Shown: positions 17,951 through 27,350, counted from the first letter of the stretch. The stretch: 64,000 bases of DNA from Companilactobacillus nuruki (GCF_002872255.1 NZ_NIPR01000034.1:62001-126000), one strand, 5' to 3'. Notes: generated from the sequence alone by a model not told the origin. Translations and numbers: made by a program.

Positions 17951-20368
17951 ATGAGTAAAGATCATAAAATAACTAAATTTTTTTTGTTTAGTAATGCTGT
18001 TTTAGGGGGATTCTTCTTATGGAATTCGCAAATTATATTAGCTGATACTATTAATACATCTGATAAAGTAACCTTAAGCCAAATATCTAATTCTGATACA
18101 GATCAAAGTGGTATACAAAGTGATCAAGGAAAATCAAATAATAGTAATTATTCAATCAATAATAATACTACATTGACTAAGAGTGTTACTACACAGAATC
18201 AGAATATAACTTTTATTGAAAAGGATAATCAGTATTATATTTATAATAACGAAAGCAAGAATTTCATATTGGCAACGCCTAGCCAAATACAAGACATTAA
18301 TAATGCCAAGAATACAAACAGTATTCAAAACAATTATTTACCTGTTGATCGCCAGAATGAATTAGATAATGCAGTTAATGAAAAACAAAATACTGTTGAT
18401 GATTATCAAATCAAACATGACGATGGTTATGATAAAAATAATGGTGATATTGCACTTCATTCTGATGAAAGTAAAAACAATTATTTGAATTGGTCTGATA
18501 ACACAAATTTAGTTAATAAATTACAATCAGGAGAATTGAAGGCTGGAGATGATTTGGGGAATGGCTATATTTTACATATCGTTGATCAATTATCTAAGGT
18601 GCCAGCTTCGATAAATAATGATACTGATTATTATCAAACCATATCTAAAAAGATAAATGACCAAACTATCTATTTTTATGCTGATAAAAATGGAACTCTT
18701 CAAAAGTGGGATGACAGTAAACAAGATTTTAGTGATGTGACAAAAGATGATCAATTATATTCAGATTATAAAAATGAAAGTTATAATACTGAGTATCTTA
18801 ATGGAGATAGTCGAAATGCACCAATAGCAGATGCAGTTGAGAATAATAAGAACTATATTATTGAGAACGGTATTGTTTATAAAATTATTAAATCTACAAA
18901 GATTGATAAAGATAATTTGGCATATTATGTAAAGTATCATCCTACTGATCCTGTAGCAACAAATACAATGATAGATGAACCTCTACAAAAAATTAATACG
19001 ACTAATCCAGGGATTGATGTATCACTTTCTGATTATTGGATTGATCCTAATTCTGAGAATAGCAAAATAGATGAAGGTATTAATAAAGATCATGATTTAA
19101 AGTTTTCCACTGGTGGCGGTTATAAGAATGTTTATATGAATATGAACCATTCTAGTGCTACTAAAGGGATTGTGACAGATGAATTAGTTAACGGATATCC
19201 ACAACTGAGCTCGGGACAATCTTTAAATTATTTATTTGATTCGGAAGTGTCTGTCGATGGTAAAAAAAACATTAATTCTAATAAGCTTTTGAATTTGTTT
19301 ACTACTGATGGTAAGGGAAAGTATTCGTTTAATAGTTTAAACAATCATGCTGCCTACAATTCTGAAACTGATCAAATAGATGTATACAATCAACCAGATG
19401 TTTCCAATCATAATAAAGGACAATTTTTCCCATTGAATGGAATGCAAACTTTTTTTGATGTTAAAGGGAATCCTAAAAAATATGATATTGCACCATCAAA
19501 AGTTAATCATTATTTTGGCGTTACTATGAGTACAAGTTATGTTCAATCTGGTAGAGCTGATGGTAATGGAGGAGATAGTGGTCAGATTGATGGTAAAGAT
19601 ATGATTACCGAATTTAGTGGCGATGATGATTTTTGGCTTTATATTGATAATAAATTGGTGCTTGATTTGGGAGGAATACATCCTTCACAATCAGGACAAA
19701 TTAATTTTCATACTGGAGATATTACTGAAAATGGTAAGATCGTTAAAAGTTTAAAAGATATCTTAGGGCAAAATTGGAATAGGGTTAATGCCGAGCATCA
19801 GATTAAGATGTTCTATTTGGAACGAGGCAATTGGGAATCTAACTTAAAGGTAGGCTTTTATTTAAATATTCCGGATTATTATTATGCTCAAAGGCTAAAT
19901 CATGAAGACACTCGAGTAGAAAATAGTTATGCTTACGCTGATAAGCCAGTTGATGTTTTTTATGCAATTAATCAATCGTTTGCCTTGAAGCCAAATGAAC
20001 CAACAAAGCCAAACGAACCAAGTAAACCAAATGAACCAAGTAAACCAAATGAACCAACAAAGCCAAACGAACCAAGTAAACCAAATGAACCAACAAAGCC
20101 AAACGAACCAAGTAAACCAAATGAACCAACAAAGCCAAACGAACCAAGTAAACCGAATGAACTAAATAAATCCAATAATTCAATTACACCACTAGCTTCA
20201 AGTTTAAATAAAGGAACAGTTAGTCTATTCAAAGTTGCTCCAATCGAAAACAAAAGGGAATTAAACAGTCTTCCACAAACATCAAATGATAAAAATGATT
20301 TATCAGTTATTGGATTTATATTATTGCTGGTCACAGGTATTGGAACATTTTTTAAACGTAGATTTTAA
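17951..20368 (+). CDS. Large LPXTG-anchored surface protein with fibro-slime-type domain and KPNEP stalk
   Basis: An 805-aa sortase substrate. Signal peptide at 1-31 (hydrophobic VLGGFFLWNSQIILA). Residues ~40-460 form an Asn/Asp-rich region. Residues ~460-640 hold a PA14-like fibro-slime segment (GDSGQIDGKDMITEFSGDDD, FWLYIDNKLVLDLGGIHPSQ, IKMFYLERGNWESNLKV). Ten KPNEPT/S hexapeptides form a wall-spanning stalk, followed by LPQTS, a TM helix and the KRRF tail. LPQTS departs from LPXTG at the last position. Probably a carbohydrate-binding adhesin; it has its own promoter region after the EPS terminator. Confidence 0.88.
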   Translation: MSKDHKITKFFLFSNAVLGGFFLWNSQIILADTINTSDKVTLSQISNSDTDQSGIQSDQGKSNNSNYSINNNTTLTKSVTTQNQNITFIEKDNQYYIYNNESKNFILATPSQIQDINNAKNTNSIQNNYLPVDRQNELDNAVNEKQNTVDDYQIKHDDGYDKNNGDIALHSDESKNNYLNWSDNTNLVNKLQSGELKAGDDLGNGYILHIVDQLSKVPASINNDTDYYQTISKKINDQTIYFYADKNGTLQKWDDSKQDFSDVTKDDQLYSDYKNESYNTEYLNGDSRNAPIADAVENNKNYIIENGIVYKIIKSTKIDKDNLAYYVKYHPTDPVATNTMIDEPLQKINTTNPGIDVSLSDYWIDPNSENSKIDEGINKDHDLKFSTGGGYKNVYMNMNHSSATKGIVTDELVNGYPQLSSGQSLNYLFDSEVSVDGKKNINSNKLLNLFTTDGKGKYSFNSLNNHAAYNSETDQIDVYNQPDVSNHNKGQFFPLNGMQTFFDVKGNPKKYDIAPSKVNHYFGVTMSTSYVQSGRADGNGGDSGQIDGKDMITEFSGDDDFWLYIDNKLVLDLGGIHPSQSGQINFHTGDITENGKIVKSLKDILGQNWNRVNAEHQIKMFYLERGNWESNLKVGFYLNIPDYYYAQRLNHEDTRVENSYAYADKPVDVFYAINQSFALKPNEPTKPNEPSKPNEPSKPNEPTKPNEPSKPNEPTKPNEPSKPNEPTKPNEPSKPNELNKSNNSITPLASSLNKGTVSLFKVAPIENKRELNSLPQTSNDKNDLSVIGFILLLVTGIGTFFKRRF
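19988..20167 (+). repeat. 18-bp tandem repeat array encoding KPNEP(T/S)
   Basis: Ten in-frame 18-bp units encode KPNEPT, KPNEPS or, in the last, KPNELN. T- and S-type units largely alternate, producing a higher-order 36-bp repeat of near-identical DNA, so slippage or recombination could change stalk length. Confidence 0.95.
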
Positions 20369-20470
20369 TTTCGAGAGATAGGCTTAAAAGGTGTTAGGTT
20401 TACTTTGTTCTGATAGAATATGCTCATCTCTTGAGAGATCCGTAATAAAAATATAAAAGGGGGCTAGGTA

Positions 20471-21226
20471 GTGGAGGACTTATTTTATACACGCTATCTT
20501 GATAACCTAAAGGTATACATGCATGAACGCCCTGATAAAAAGGCAATAATTTTATTGGGATATATTCAGCGGGATTTTATCCGTTTTTATCGTAAAGGTG
20601 AATTAAGTTTGGGATTTGAATATATCAAATCCAATATTGAAAGAAATATTGATTTAGTTAAAATATTGACCCCTGCACAAATAACATCTCAAATGCATAG
20701 TTTTGTTGATGATTTGGCTCATGAGGGGATTCAAAATCATGTTGAGATTTATCCCTTTTTAGAGCTTCAACAAAAATATCATCGCTTATTGCAAAAAGAA
20801 CCTGTTGAAGATTATGCCCAATGGATCAAAAAAATCATTTATGAATTTGGCTCGTTAATGGTCATAGACAATTTATCCTTTAGCTGTCGTTTGGAATCAA
20901 CTTTGGATATTATTTATTATATAAATGCTAATATTTATCACAAATTAACGGTTAAAGATGTATTGATACATGCCAATCAATATTGTAATCCTAGTAAAGC
21001 ACAAAGAAATTTTAGTGATGAAACCCACATGTCAATTGGCGAATTTATTAGTGTTCAAAAAATGCGTACGGCACGTTCTTTATTGGAAACGACAGATCAG
21101 CCGATTCAAGATATTGCAAAGAAATTAAAATTTTATGATCTCAATGATTTTTCTAAACAGTTTAAAAGAAAAATAGGGATGTCACCACTAACTTATCGAA
21201 AGACATGCCAAGTGAATAATTTATAA
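20471..21226 (+). CDS. AraC-family transcriptional regulator
   Basis: A 251-aa regulator with a C-terminal double helix-turn-helix (~155-248: KLTVKDVLIHANQYCNPSKA, then MSIGEFISVQKMRTARSLLE, QPIQDIAKKLKFYDLNDFSK and QFKRKIGMSPLTYRK). The N-terminal ~150 residues are helical with no recognisable ligand domain. The start is GTG 20471 behind AAAGGGGGCTAGG. It stands between the LPXTG gene and arsR; its target could be the upstream surface gene, but there is no direct evidence. Confidence 0.85.
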   Translation: MEDLFYTRYLDNLKVYMHERPDKKAIILLGYIQRDFIRFYRKGELSLGFEYIKSNIERNIDLVKILTPAQITSQMHSFVDDLAHEGIQNHVEIYPFLELQQKYHRLLQKEPVEDYAQWIKKIIYEFGSLMVIDNLSFSCRLESTLDIIYYINANIYHKLTVKDVLIHANQYCNPSKAQRNFSDETHMSIGEFISVQKMRTARSLLETTDQPIQDIAKKLKFYDLNDFSKQFKRKIGMSPLTYRKTCQVNNL

Positions 21227-21231
21227 AAAAA

Positions 21232-21262
21232 ACCTCCAATTAATTTAATTGGGGGTCTTTTT
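21232..21262. terminator. Bidirectional terminator between araC-type and arsR-type genes
   Basis: Stem ACCTCCAATTAA with TTAATTGGGGGT (21232-21243 / 21245-21256), with A- and T-rich flanks serving both convergent genes. Confidence 0.75.
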
Positions 21263-21271
21263 GTAGAATTA

Positions 21272-21631
21272 TTAAAAATCATTTTCATCTTCAATGATAT
21301 GTTCCTGAGTTTGTTTAAAAATAGTAATAATATGCTGGTCGCTCAAACGATAATGAATATTACGACCCTTTCTGGCATTTGAGACAAGATTAAGCTGTTT
21401 TAAGATACTTAACTGATGTGAAATAGATGATTGACTCATATCCAGAGTATCAGCAATTTCTCCGACACTTAAAGGTGTTTCGGCCAATGCAAGAATTATT
21501 TTAACTCGTGTCATGTCTCCAAAGGCTTTAAAAATATTGACCATAGCATCAAGATCATTATTATCAGGTAGATTTTGTTTTAAGTTGTGTAGAGCTTTTT
21601 GATGTTCAAGCTCAAAATTTTGTTCTGGCAT
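21272..21631 (-). CDS. ArsR/SmtB-family metal-sensing repressor (zinc/cadmium alpha5 type)
   Basis: A 119-aa winged-helix repressor with recognition region VGEIADTLDMSQSSISHQLSIL and wing NARKGRNIHYRL. The C-terminal helix carries D98-x-H100-x10-H111-x2-E114, the ligand set and spacing of the SmtB/CzrA alpha5 zinc site, including the final Glu as in SmtB. No alpha3 Cys motif (ELCVCDL) is present. It diverges from the P-type ATPase gene and should release it when Zn, Cd or Co binds. AGAGG precedes the ATG. Confidence 0.9.
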   Translation of the reverse strand: MPEQNFELEHQKALHNLKQNLPDNNDLDAMVNIFKAFGDMTRVKIILALAETPLSVGEIADTLDMSQSSISHQLSILKQLNLVSNARKGRNIHYRLSDQHIITIFKQTQEHIIEDENDF

Positions 21632-21692
21632 AATTATCCTCTTGTGATGGAAATAGGTTGAATTCTATTACGACCTATTATATTATAATTTA

Positions 21693-21724
21693 TATATGAA
21701 TGATTGCTCATATATTCAAATGAA
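21693..21724. promoter_or_regulatory. Putative ArsR/SmtB operator between divergent metal genes
   Basis: Inverted repeat TATATGA (21693-21699) with TCATATA (21708-21714), the common form of ArsR/SmtB sites, followed by TTCA-AA-TGAA (21715-21724). It lies about 60 nt from the arsR start and 40 nt from the ATPase start. Confidence 0.6.
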
Positions 21725-21754
21725 CATGTAAACCTTTTCAAGGAGGATGTTACA

Positions 21755-23674
21755 ATGAAATCATACAATATCCAAACTGATTACAAAGAAATAAAAAAAT
21801 CTAAAAAAATTAAGTATGAATTAAATAATGAAACTAAAACTACCATTATTAGACTATTAGTTTCATTCATCCTATTGGTGTTGGGTTCGAGTACAATATT
21901 ACCTAAATCTATCGCAGTGGTAGCTTTTATAGCAGCCTATCTAATTATTGGGGCTCGGATAGTTTTTCGAGCAGTTCGTAATATCTTTCATGGTGAGATA
22001 TTTGATGAAAATTTTCTGATGAGTATTGCTACAATTGGAGCAATTATTTTAGGTGAATATCCCGAAGCAATTGCAGTGATGTTGTTTTATGAATTAGGAA
22101 ATGTTTTTGAAGATGCCGCGGTGAATAATTCCAAGAAATCAATTTCTGCATTATTGGAAGTTAAACCGGCTTTTGCCACATTGAAGTTAGGTAATCGAAC
22201 TAAGGTTGTTGATCCCAGTGAAGTCAAGATAGATCAAATTATTCTGGTTAAACCCGGTGAGAAGATTCCCTTGGATGGGACGGTAGTTCTCGGACAATCA
22301 TCCGTTGATACTTCAGCTTTAACTGGTGAGTCAATGCCCCAAAGTATTAAGGTGGGCGATCAAGCCCTAAGTGGTTCGATCAATCAGACTGGAACATTAC
22401 AGATCAAAGTAAGCAAATTATACAATGATTCAACCGTTGCTAGGATTTTGGACTTAGTTGAGAATGCCAATGATAAGAAGGCAGATGCCGAAAAATTCAT
22501 TACCAAGTTTGCTAAGATTTATACACCGATTGTGGTTGTTTTAGCAGTTATTTTGGCAGTAGTGCCACCATTATTGGTCAATGGTAGTTGGAATACTTGG
22601 ATTTATCGAGCTTTAATATTCTTAGTGATCTCATGTCCATGTGCACTTGTTATCTCAGTTCCGTTGAGTTTCTTTGGTGGAATCGGAGCAGCATCTAAGC
22701 AAGGCATCTTGGTAAAAGGTAGCAATTATCTAGAAGCTCTAAACGATGTTGATACAGTTGCCTTTGATAAAACTGGTACTTTGACTAAAGGACAATTTTC
22801 AGTAGTTGATGTTATTCCCAAAAAGGGAATTACTAAGGAATCGTTATTACAAATGGCTGCTAGTGTTGAAAACAATTCAACTCATCCGATTGCCGTCTCT
22901 ATATTAAAATCCTATACAGGTAAAATTTTATCAACAGAGGCTTCCACTGAAAAAGCTGGTCATGGGTTAAGTGCTAAGGTAGATGGTCAAACGGTAATAG
23001 TTGGTAATGCTAAGGCTATGCAAAATGAGAACATAGATTTTATTGAATCGAATGCCTTGGGAACAATTGTCTATGTTGCGGTTAATAGTAAATTCTGGGG
23101 CAGCATTGTTATTGCTGATGAACCAAAAAAAGATGCCTCAAAAGCTATTAAGTTACTAAATAATCGAGGAATTAATCAGACTGTTATGCTAACTGGTGAT
23201 AATGAAAAAGTTGGTTCAGCAATTGCTAAGAAACTTAAAATGAGTTCAGTTTATACAAATTTATTACCAGAAAATAAAGTTGAAATAGTTAATGATTTAT
23301 TGCAGACATCGCACCAGAAGAATAAAAAAGTTGCCTTTGTAGGCGATGGTATCAACGATACACCAGTTCTAACAACGGCAGATATTGGTTTTGCCATGGG
23401 TGGCTTAGGTTCTGATGCAGCAGTTGAAGCTGCCGATATTGTAATTATGGGAGATGAACCTTCCAAAGTCGCTAGGGCTATGAAAATAGCTAAAAAAACT
23501 CGAAAGATCGTATTGCAAAATATTTCATTCGCCTTGATTATTAAAATAATCTTCTTATTGTTAGGTGCTTTAGGTATGGTAGATATGTGGCAGGCCGTCT
23601 TTGCTGATGTCGGTGTGACAATAATTGCAGTTTTGAATGCTGTTAGATTACAATTTATAAATTTTGAAAAATAA
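21755..23674 (+). CDS. P1B-2 type heavy-metal (Zn/Cd/Pb) transporting ATPase
   Basis: A 639-aa metal-efflux ATPase. The TM6 metal motif CPC is at residues 294-296 (VISCPCALVISVP) and the phosphorylated Asp is D338 in FDKTGT. SALTGES (actuator), NNSTHPIA (P1B-specific HP motif) and VGDGINDTPVL are present. TM7 has a Lys (ALIIKIIF) and TM8 an Asp (FADVGVT), the ZntA/CadA P1B-2 signature for divalent Zn/Cd/Pb. No N-terminal metal-binding domain exists. The start is ATG 21755 behind AAGGAGG; the frame extends upstream only through the operator. Confidence 0.93.
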   Translation: MKSYNIQTDYKEIKKSKKIKYELNNETKTTIIRLLVSFILLVLGSSTILPKSIAVVAFIAAYLIIGARIVFRAVRNIFHGEIFDENFLMSIATIGAIILGEYPEAIAVMLFYELGNVFEDAAVNNSKKSISALLEVKPAFATLKLGNRTKVVDPSEVKIDQIILVKPGEKIPLDGTVVLGQSSVDTSALTGESMPQSIKVGDQALSGSINQTGTLQIKVSKLYNDSTVARILDLVENANDKKADAEKFITKFAKIYTPIVVVLAVILAVVPPLLVNGSWNTWIYRALIFLVISCPCALVISVPLSFFGGIGAASKQGILVKGSNYLEALNDVDTVAFDKTGTLTKGQFSVVDVIPKKGITKESLLQMAASVENNSTHPIAVSILKSYTGKILSTEASTEKAGHGLSAKVDGQTVIVGNAKAMQNENIDFIESNALGTIVYVAVNSKFWGSIVIADEPKKDASKAIKLLNNRGINQTVMLTGDNEKVGSAIAKKLKMSSVYTNLLPENKVEIVNDLLQTSHQKNKKVAFVGDGINDTPVLTTADIGFAMGGLGSDAAVEAADIVIMGDEPSKVARAMKIAKKTRKIVLQNISFALIIKIIFLLLGALGMVDMWQAVFADVGVTIIAVLNAVRLQFINFEK

Positions 23675-23690
23675 ATTATAATTTTAAAAC

Positions 23691-23757
23691 AAATAGTCTG
23701 TATTGATCGTCAATCGTGTTTGAAAGAACAAAATTGATGTCAATACAGACTATTTTT
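23691..23757. terminator. Bidirectional terminator between the ATPase and purine permease genes
   Basis: A 16-bp stem (23691-23706 with 23740-23755, AAATAGTCTGTATTGA and its complement) serves the two convergent genes. Confidence 0.85.
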
Positions 23758-23769
23758 CTATAGTTGAAT

Positions 23770-25110
23770 TTACTTCGTAGGCAAAACATTGATCGTATAC
23801 ATTAATAAAATAAAAACAAAAAATAATACATACATAATAGGAGTAACTTCTTTTCTTCTGCCAGCAGCCCACATTGTCAGAGGATAGAAGAGAATACCAA
23901 AAGCAAATCCGTAAGAAATATTGTATGTTAGAGGCATACCAACAATAGTTAAGAATGCCGGCATAGCAATTTCAAACTTATGCCAATCAATTTGTTTCAT
24001 TGATTGTGCCATTAAAATGCCAACAATAATCAATACGGGTGCTGTGACATTAGAGGTTACAACAGTTAATAGTGGTGAGAAAAACATCGCAATAGCGAAT
24101 AGAATACTGACAACTAGAGAGGTTAATCCGGTTCTACCACCAACCGCGATTCCAGCAGATGATTCTACATAAGCGGCCGTTGGAGTAGTGCCCATAACTG
24201 CACCGCCAAGCATAGAGATCGAATCTGCCATTAAGGCTTTACCAATGCGAGGCATCTTGTTATTCTTCATAAATCCTGCTTGTTCGGCTAAACCAATTAA
24301 TGTACCCGCCGTATCGAAGAAAGCAACTAACAAAAAGACGAGTACGACTGACCACAATTGAGGATTAATCAAATCAGGTAAGTGAGCGATTCCAACGCCA
24401 AAGGTTGGTTTCATACTAGGTATAGTAGAAATAATTTGTTTAGGTAATGGAATTAGTTTAGTTACAAGTCCCAAAATAGTTGTCAGAACCATACCAATAA
24501 AAATGGAACCAGGAACTTTTTTTGCCATTAATAATCCAGTTGTAACTAATCCAAATATTGTTAACCAAGTTGTGGGAACGGTTAATGGTCCCATTTCAAC
24601 TAGTGTTGATTTACTGGCTGTAATCAAACCACCACCTTGTAAACCAACAAAGGCGATAAATAGCCCGATTCCTGAGGCCATAGCTAATTTCAAATCATGA
24701 GGGATAGAATCAATTACCAATTCGCGTAGCTTTAAGACAGAGATCAATAAGAAAAGAATGCTCGACATGAACACGCCTGCCATAGCTGTTTGCCAAGGGA
24801 TTCCCATGGCTAGAACCACAGAATAGGTGAAGAAAGCATTGTCACCAAGACCAGGAGCAATCGCAATAGGATAATTGGCTAATATAGCCATCAGAACAGA
24901 ACCTAAAATGGCCGATAGAGCAGTGGCTGTGAAGACCGCACCCTTATTCATACCAGCGGTTCCTAAAACTTGAGGATTAACGAATAAGATATATGCCATT
25001 GAAACGAAAGTCGTTAAACCGGCTAATATTTCACGTCTAATCGTGGTGTTAGCTTCTTTTAAATGAAATAGTTTTTCAATAAGACTGAGGTCATTTGTAT
25101 CTGGCTGCAT
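23770..25110 (-). CDS. AzgA-type NCS2 purine permease (guanine/hypoxanthine)
   Basis: A 446-aa transporter of the AzgA/PbuG/PbuO branch of NCS2, importing hypoxanthine, guanine or adenine by proton symport. About 13-14 helices are visible, with the AzgA opening NTTIRREILAGLTTFVSMAY, GLGDNAFFTYSVVLAMG, FDTAGTLIGLAEQAG and TPTAAYVESSAGIAVGGRTG. GGAGG lies 9 nt before the ATG. No purine riboswitch is recognisable upstream, so control is probably at the promoter. Confidence 0.92.
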   Translation of the reverse strand: MQPDTNDLSLIEKLFHLKEANTTIRREILAGLTTFVSMAYILFVNPQVLGTAGMNKGAVFTATALSAILGSVLMAILANYPIAIAPGLGDNAFFTYSVVLAMGIPWQTAMAGVFMSSILFLLISVLKLRELVIDSIPHDLKLAMASGIGLFIAFVGLQGGGLITASKSTLVEMGPLTVPTTWLTIFGLVTTGLLMAKKVPGSIFIGMVLTTILGLVTKLIPLPKQIISTIPSMKPTFGVGIAHLPDLINPQLWSVVLVFLLVAFFDTAGTLIGLAEQAGFMKNNKMPRIGKALMADSISMLGGAVMGTTPTAAYVESSAGIAVGGRTGLTSLVVSILFAIAMFFSPLLTVVTSNVTAPVLIIVGILMAQSMKQIDWHKFEIAMPAFLTIVGMPLTYNISYGFAFGILFYPLTMWAAGRRKEVTPIMYVLFFVFILLMYTINVLPTK

Positions 25111-25233
25111 GAGTGGATACCTCCAGGACTATTATTGATTACGCGGTAAGTATTGCAGGAATTATTAAAAAAGTACAGCAAAACACGATCGATTATTCTT
25201 TGCAAAGATAGATAGTTCGTATTTATTATAAAT

Positions 25234-25274
25234 AAAAAGGCATATCACAAGAAATATTTGTGATATGCCTTTTT
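25234..25274. terminator. Terminator after the SDR-like gene
   Basis: A perfect 17-bp stem (25234-25250 with 25258-25274) has A5 and T5 ends, so it can work in both directions. Confidence 0.85.
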
Positions 25275-25287
25275 CAAGGTACAAGTT

Positions 25288-25929
25288 TTATCTAAAAACG
25301 TCTTCAGCGGGTTGATCACCACTGGCAAAAGTAAATTCTTTACCAATTGTAGTTGGATTCTGAATAATTAAGGCAATTGCTTTAGCAACATCAACTCTTG
25401 GAATACTACCAGTTTCATTATTATCTAGTAATTTTACCTTGCCAGTACCATCGTCATTTGTGAGGGCACCAGGATGGATAATGGTGTAATCCAAGTTAGT
25501 ACCGCGCAAATGATCGTCAGCGTAATGCTTGGCAATCATGTATGGTTTAATACCTGAAGCGTCCCATTTACTACGATTATCGCTGAAAATAGAACTAACC
25601 ATGATGTAGCGTTTGATACCGATAGCTTCAGCAACCATCATAGTTTTAATTGCACCATCAAGGTCGATCTGTAGAGTTAAATCAGATCCAGCCCCACCTG
25701 CACCAGCAGAGAAGGCAATTACATCCGCTCCAGAAGCTTCAATAGAATTCTTGATACTATCTAGGGATGCTGTCAAATCGATAAATTGAGTTTCAATGTT
25801 GTTTTCGTTGTAGGCCTTGATCTGTTCTTGACTACGCAATCCAGCAACAAAATCGATGTTTCTTGATTGTAATTCACCAATAAGTAAGTGACCAACTTTA
25901 CCATGGGCACCAATTATAAGAACTTTCAT
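25288..25929 (-). CDS. NAD(P)-binding atypical SDR (NmrA/YwnB-like)
   Basis: A 213-aa Rossmann protein. KVLIIGAHGKVGHLLIGEL is the GxxGxxG-like dinucleotide motif, and YIMVSSIFSD and YTIIHPGALT match atypical short-chain dehydrogenases of the NAD(P)H-binding family. Typical active-site YxxxK is not obvious, so it may be a sensor or reductase for an unknown substrate. Start placed at ATG 25929, 11 nt after AAGGAGG; a TTG three codons upstream sits too close to that site. Confidence 0.82.
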   Translation of the reverse strand: MKVLIIGAHGKVGHLLIGELQSRNIDFVAGLRSQEQIKAYNENNIETQFIDLTASLDSIKNSIEASGADVIAFSAGAGGAGSDLTLQIDLDGAIKTMMVAEAIGIKRYIMVSSIFSDNRSKWDASGIKPYMIAKHYADDHLRGTNLDYTIIHPGALTNDDGTGKVKLLDNNETGSIPRVDVAKAIALIIQNPTTIGKEFTFASGDQPAEDVFR

Positions 25930-26044
25930 AAAATACAAAACCTCCTTAGTTAAACATACTGTATCAACATTTTTTTGATAATGCTAGTGTTTTGAATCTA
26001 AATAACTTGTATATTAGAATTGATAGACAAAGGGGACATTATTT

Positions 26045-26806
26045 ATGAAGATATTAGGGATATTGGGTTCCCATCAGGAACATGGTTTGAATGCCCAAAT
26101 GTTGGCTGAGGTATTAGAGAATGTTGATCCTGATGTAGAAACCGAAACAATTTATTTAGAAAATTATGATATTACTCCACATAAATATCATGAAAAGAAT
26201 GCTGTCTTAGATGAACTTGTACAAAAGATGACTGAGAGTGATGTGTGGGTTCTAGCTGCCCCAACTTATTTTAGAGAACTATCTGGCGTCATGAAGAATT
26301 TCTTTGATTGCATGCGTCCAAAATTAGTTTATTTTAAAGAAAATGGCGATACTATTCCCGGACAATTTAAAGATAAGCATTATTTAAGCATTACATCTTG
26401 TTACGTGTCACCGTTGGAAAATTTTTTAACAGGTGTTACCGATGAATCATTCAAGACAATTGATCGAGTTATGACGGCTGCAGGAGTTATTAAAGTAGGT
26501 GAAATTGTATTGCCTGGAACTTTTGGGATGAAAAGTTTACCTAATAGTAAGAAGAAACTGTGCCAGAAGTATGCAAAGAAGATTTCTATTAGAAAGAGAA
26601 AGGATGATTCAACTTTGAAAAGATATATTCAATTATTCTTTATGATAGCCTTAATGGCTTTGATAACAATGGGGATTCAGATACCGCTGCAATCAGTTAT
26701 AACCAATAATTTTTGGTTGAACTATTTAAGCTTTACGATCATCTTCTTTGTATTATTAGCTTGTATATTGCATTTTGTAACTTTTGTAAAACATCGTAGA
26801 AGGTAA
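26045..26806 (+). CDS. Flavodoxin-like NAD(P)H-dependent reductase with a C-terminal membrane hairpin
   Basis: A 253-aa fusion. Residues 1-185 have the flavodoxin/FMN-reductase fold: KILGILGSHQEHGLNAQML (phosphate loop), DVWVLAAPTYFRELSGVMKN and SITSCYVSPLENF. After a basic linker (KKISIRKRKDDSTLKR) come two hydrophobic helices (~192-212, ~222-243), ending in KHRRR. The flavin domain is therefore likely tethered to the inner face of the membrane, possibly to feed electrons to a membrane acceptor. Its length exceeds the usual ~180 aa because of the tail. Confidence 0.75.
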   Translation: MKILGILGSHQEHGLNAQMLAEVLENVDPDVETETIYLENYDITPHKYHEKNAVLDELVQKMTESDVWVLAAPTYFRELSGVMKNFFDCMRPKLVYFKENGDTIPGQFKDKHYLSITSCYVSPLENFLTGVTDESFKTIDRVMTAAGVIKVGEIVLPGTFGMKSLPNSKKKLCQKYAKKISIRKRKDDSTLKRYIQLFFMIALMALITMGIQIPLQSVITNNFWLNYLSFTIIFFVLLACILHFVTFVKHRRR

Positions 26807-26810
26807 AAAA

Positions 26811-26848
26811 AGGACAGGAATCATATTGATTCTTGTCCTACGTTTTTT
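26811..26848. terminator. Bidirectional terminator before tpx
   Basis: Stem AGGACAGGAATCA (26811-26823) with TGATTCTTGTCCT (26827-26839) and A-/T-tracts on both sides, between convergent genes. Confidence 0.8.
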
Positions 26849-26852
26849 ATAA

Positions 26853-27350
26853 TTATTTAACTAGTTCATTTAATTGACCAAGAACCTTGTCGTAACTAGG
26901 TTCATTAGTTTGTACAGGGACGATTTCTGAATAGATAATCTCACCGTTCTTATCAATTACCCAAACTGAACGAGCTAGAATATTAAGATCTCTGATCCAG
27001 ATGTTAGATTTTTTACCAAAATCATGATCGATATCAGATAACATCTTCATATTCTTAACATTTTCAGCGGCACACCAGTCAGATTGTTCTTCTGGCGTGT
27101 TAGTAGAGATAGTAACAAAGTTGATTTCTGAGTGTCCATCAATTTCTTCATTAAAGTGTTTAGTTTGGATACTGCAAACACTGGTATTGATGTTTGGAAC
27201 TACGCTAATTAGTAATGGCTTATCTAATAGACTACTCAACTTGATTTCGTTGTTGTCCTTATTAAGAACTACAAAATCTGGAAAAGTTTCACCTACAGTA
27301 AGCGGGTTGCCAATTGTTGAAACAGTATTTCCCTTAAATTCTAAATCCAT
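26853..27350 (-). CDS. tpx: Thiol peroxidase (atypical 2-Cys peroxiredoxin)
   Basis: A 165-aa Tpx-type peroxiredoxin that reduces hydrogen peroxide and alkyl hydroperoxides with thioredoxin. Peroxidatic Cys59 lies in VVPNINTSVCSIQT, and resolving Cys93 in EEQSDWCAAENVKN, the spacing of the intramolecular disulfide in Tpx. MKMLSDIDHDFGKKS is also typical. Monocistronic. Fits oxidative-stress defence in an aerotolerant organism that also has NADH oxidase. Confidence 0.95.
   Translation of the reverse strand: MDLEFKGNTVSTIGNPLTVGETFPDFVVLNKDNNEIKLSSLLDKPLLISVVPNINTSVCSIQTKHFNEEIDGHSEINFVTISTNTPEEQSDWCAAENVKNMKMLSDIDHDFGKKSNIWIRDLNILARSVWVIDKNGEIIYSEIVPVQTNEPSYDKVLGQLNELVK

Noticed and set aside
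19988-20167. CRISPR-like array
   Set aside because: The repeats are adjacent, in frame and translated as KPNEP; there are no spacers and no cas genes.
19968-20334. Long minus-strand frames opposite the KPNEP repeats
   Set aside because: They are periodic shadows of the 18-bp repeat with no start signals or independent sequence character.
25111-25233. Purine riboswitch before the AzgA-type permease
   Set aside because: The minus-strand leader lacks the conserved core elements of purine riboswitches; only unstructured AT-rich sequence and a distant terminator are seen.
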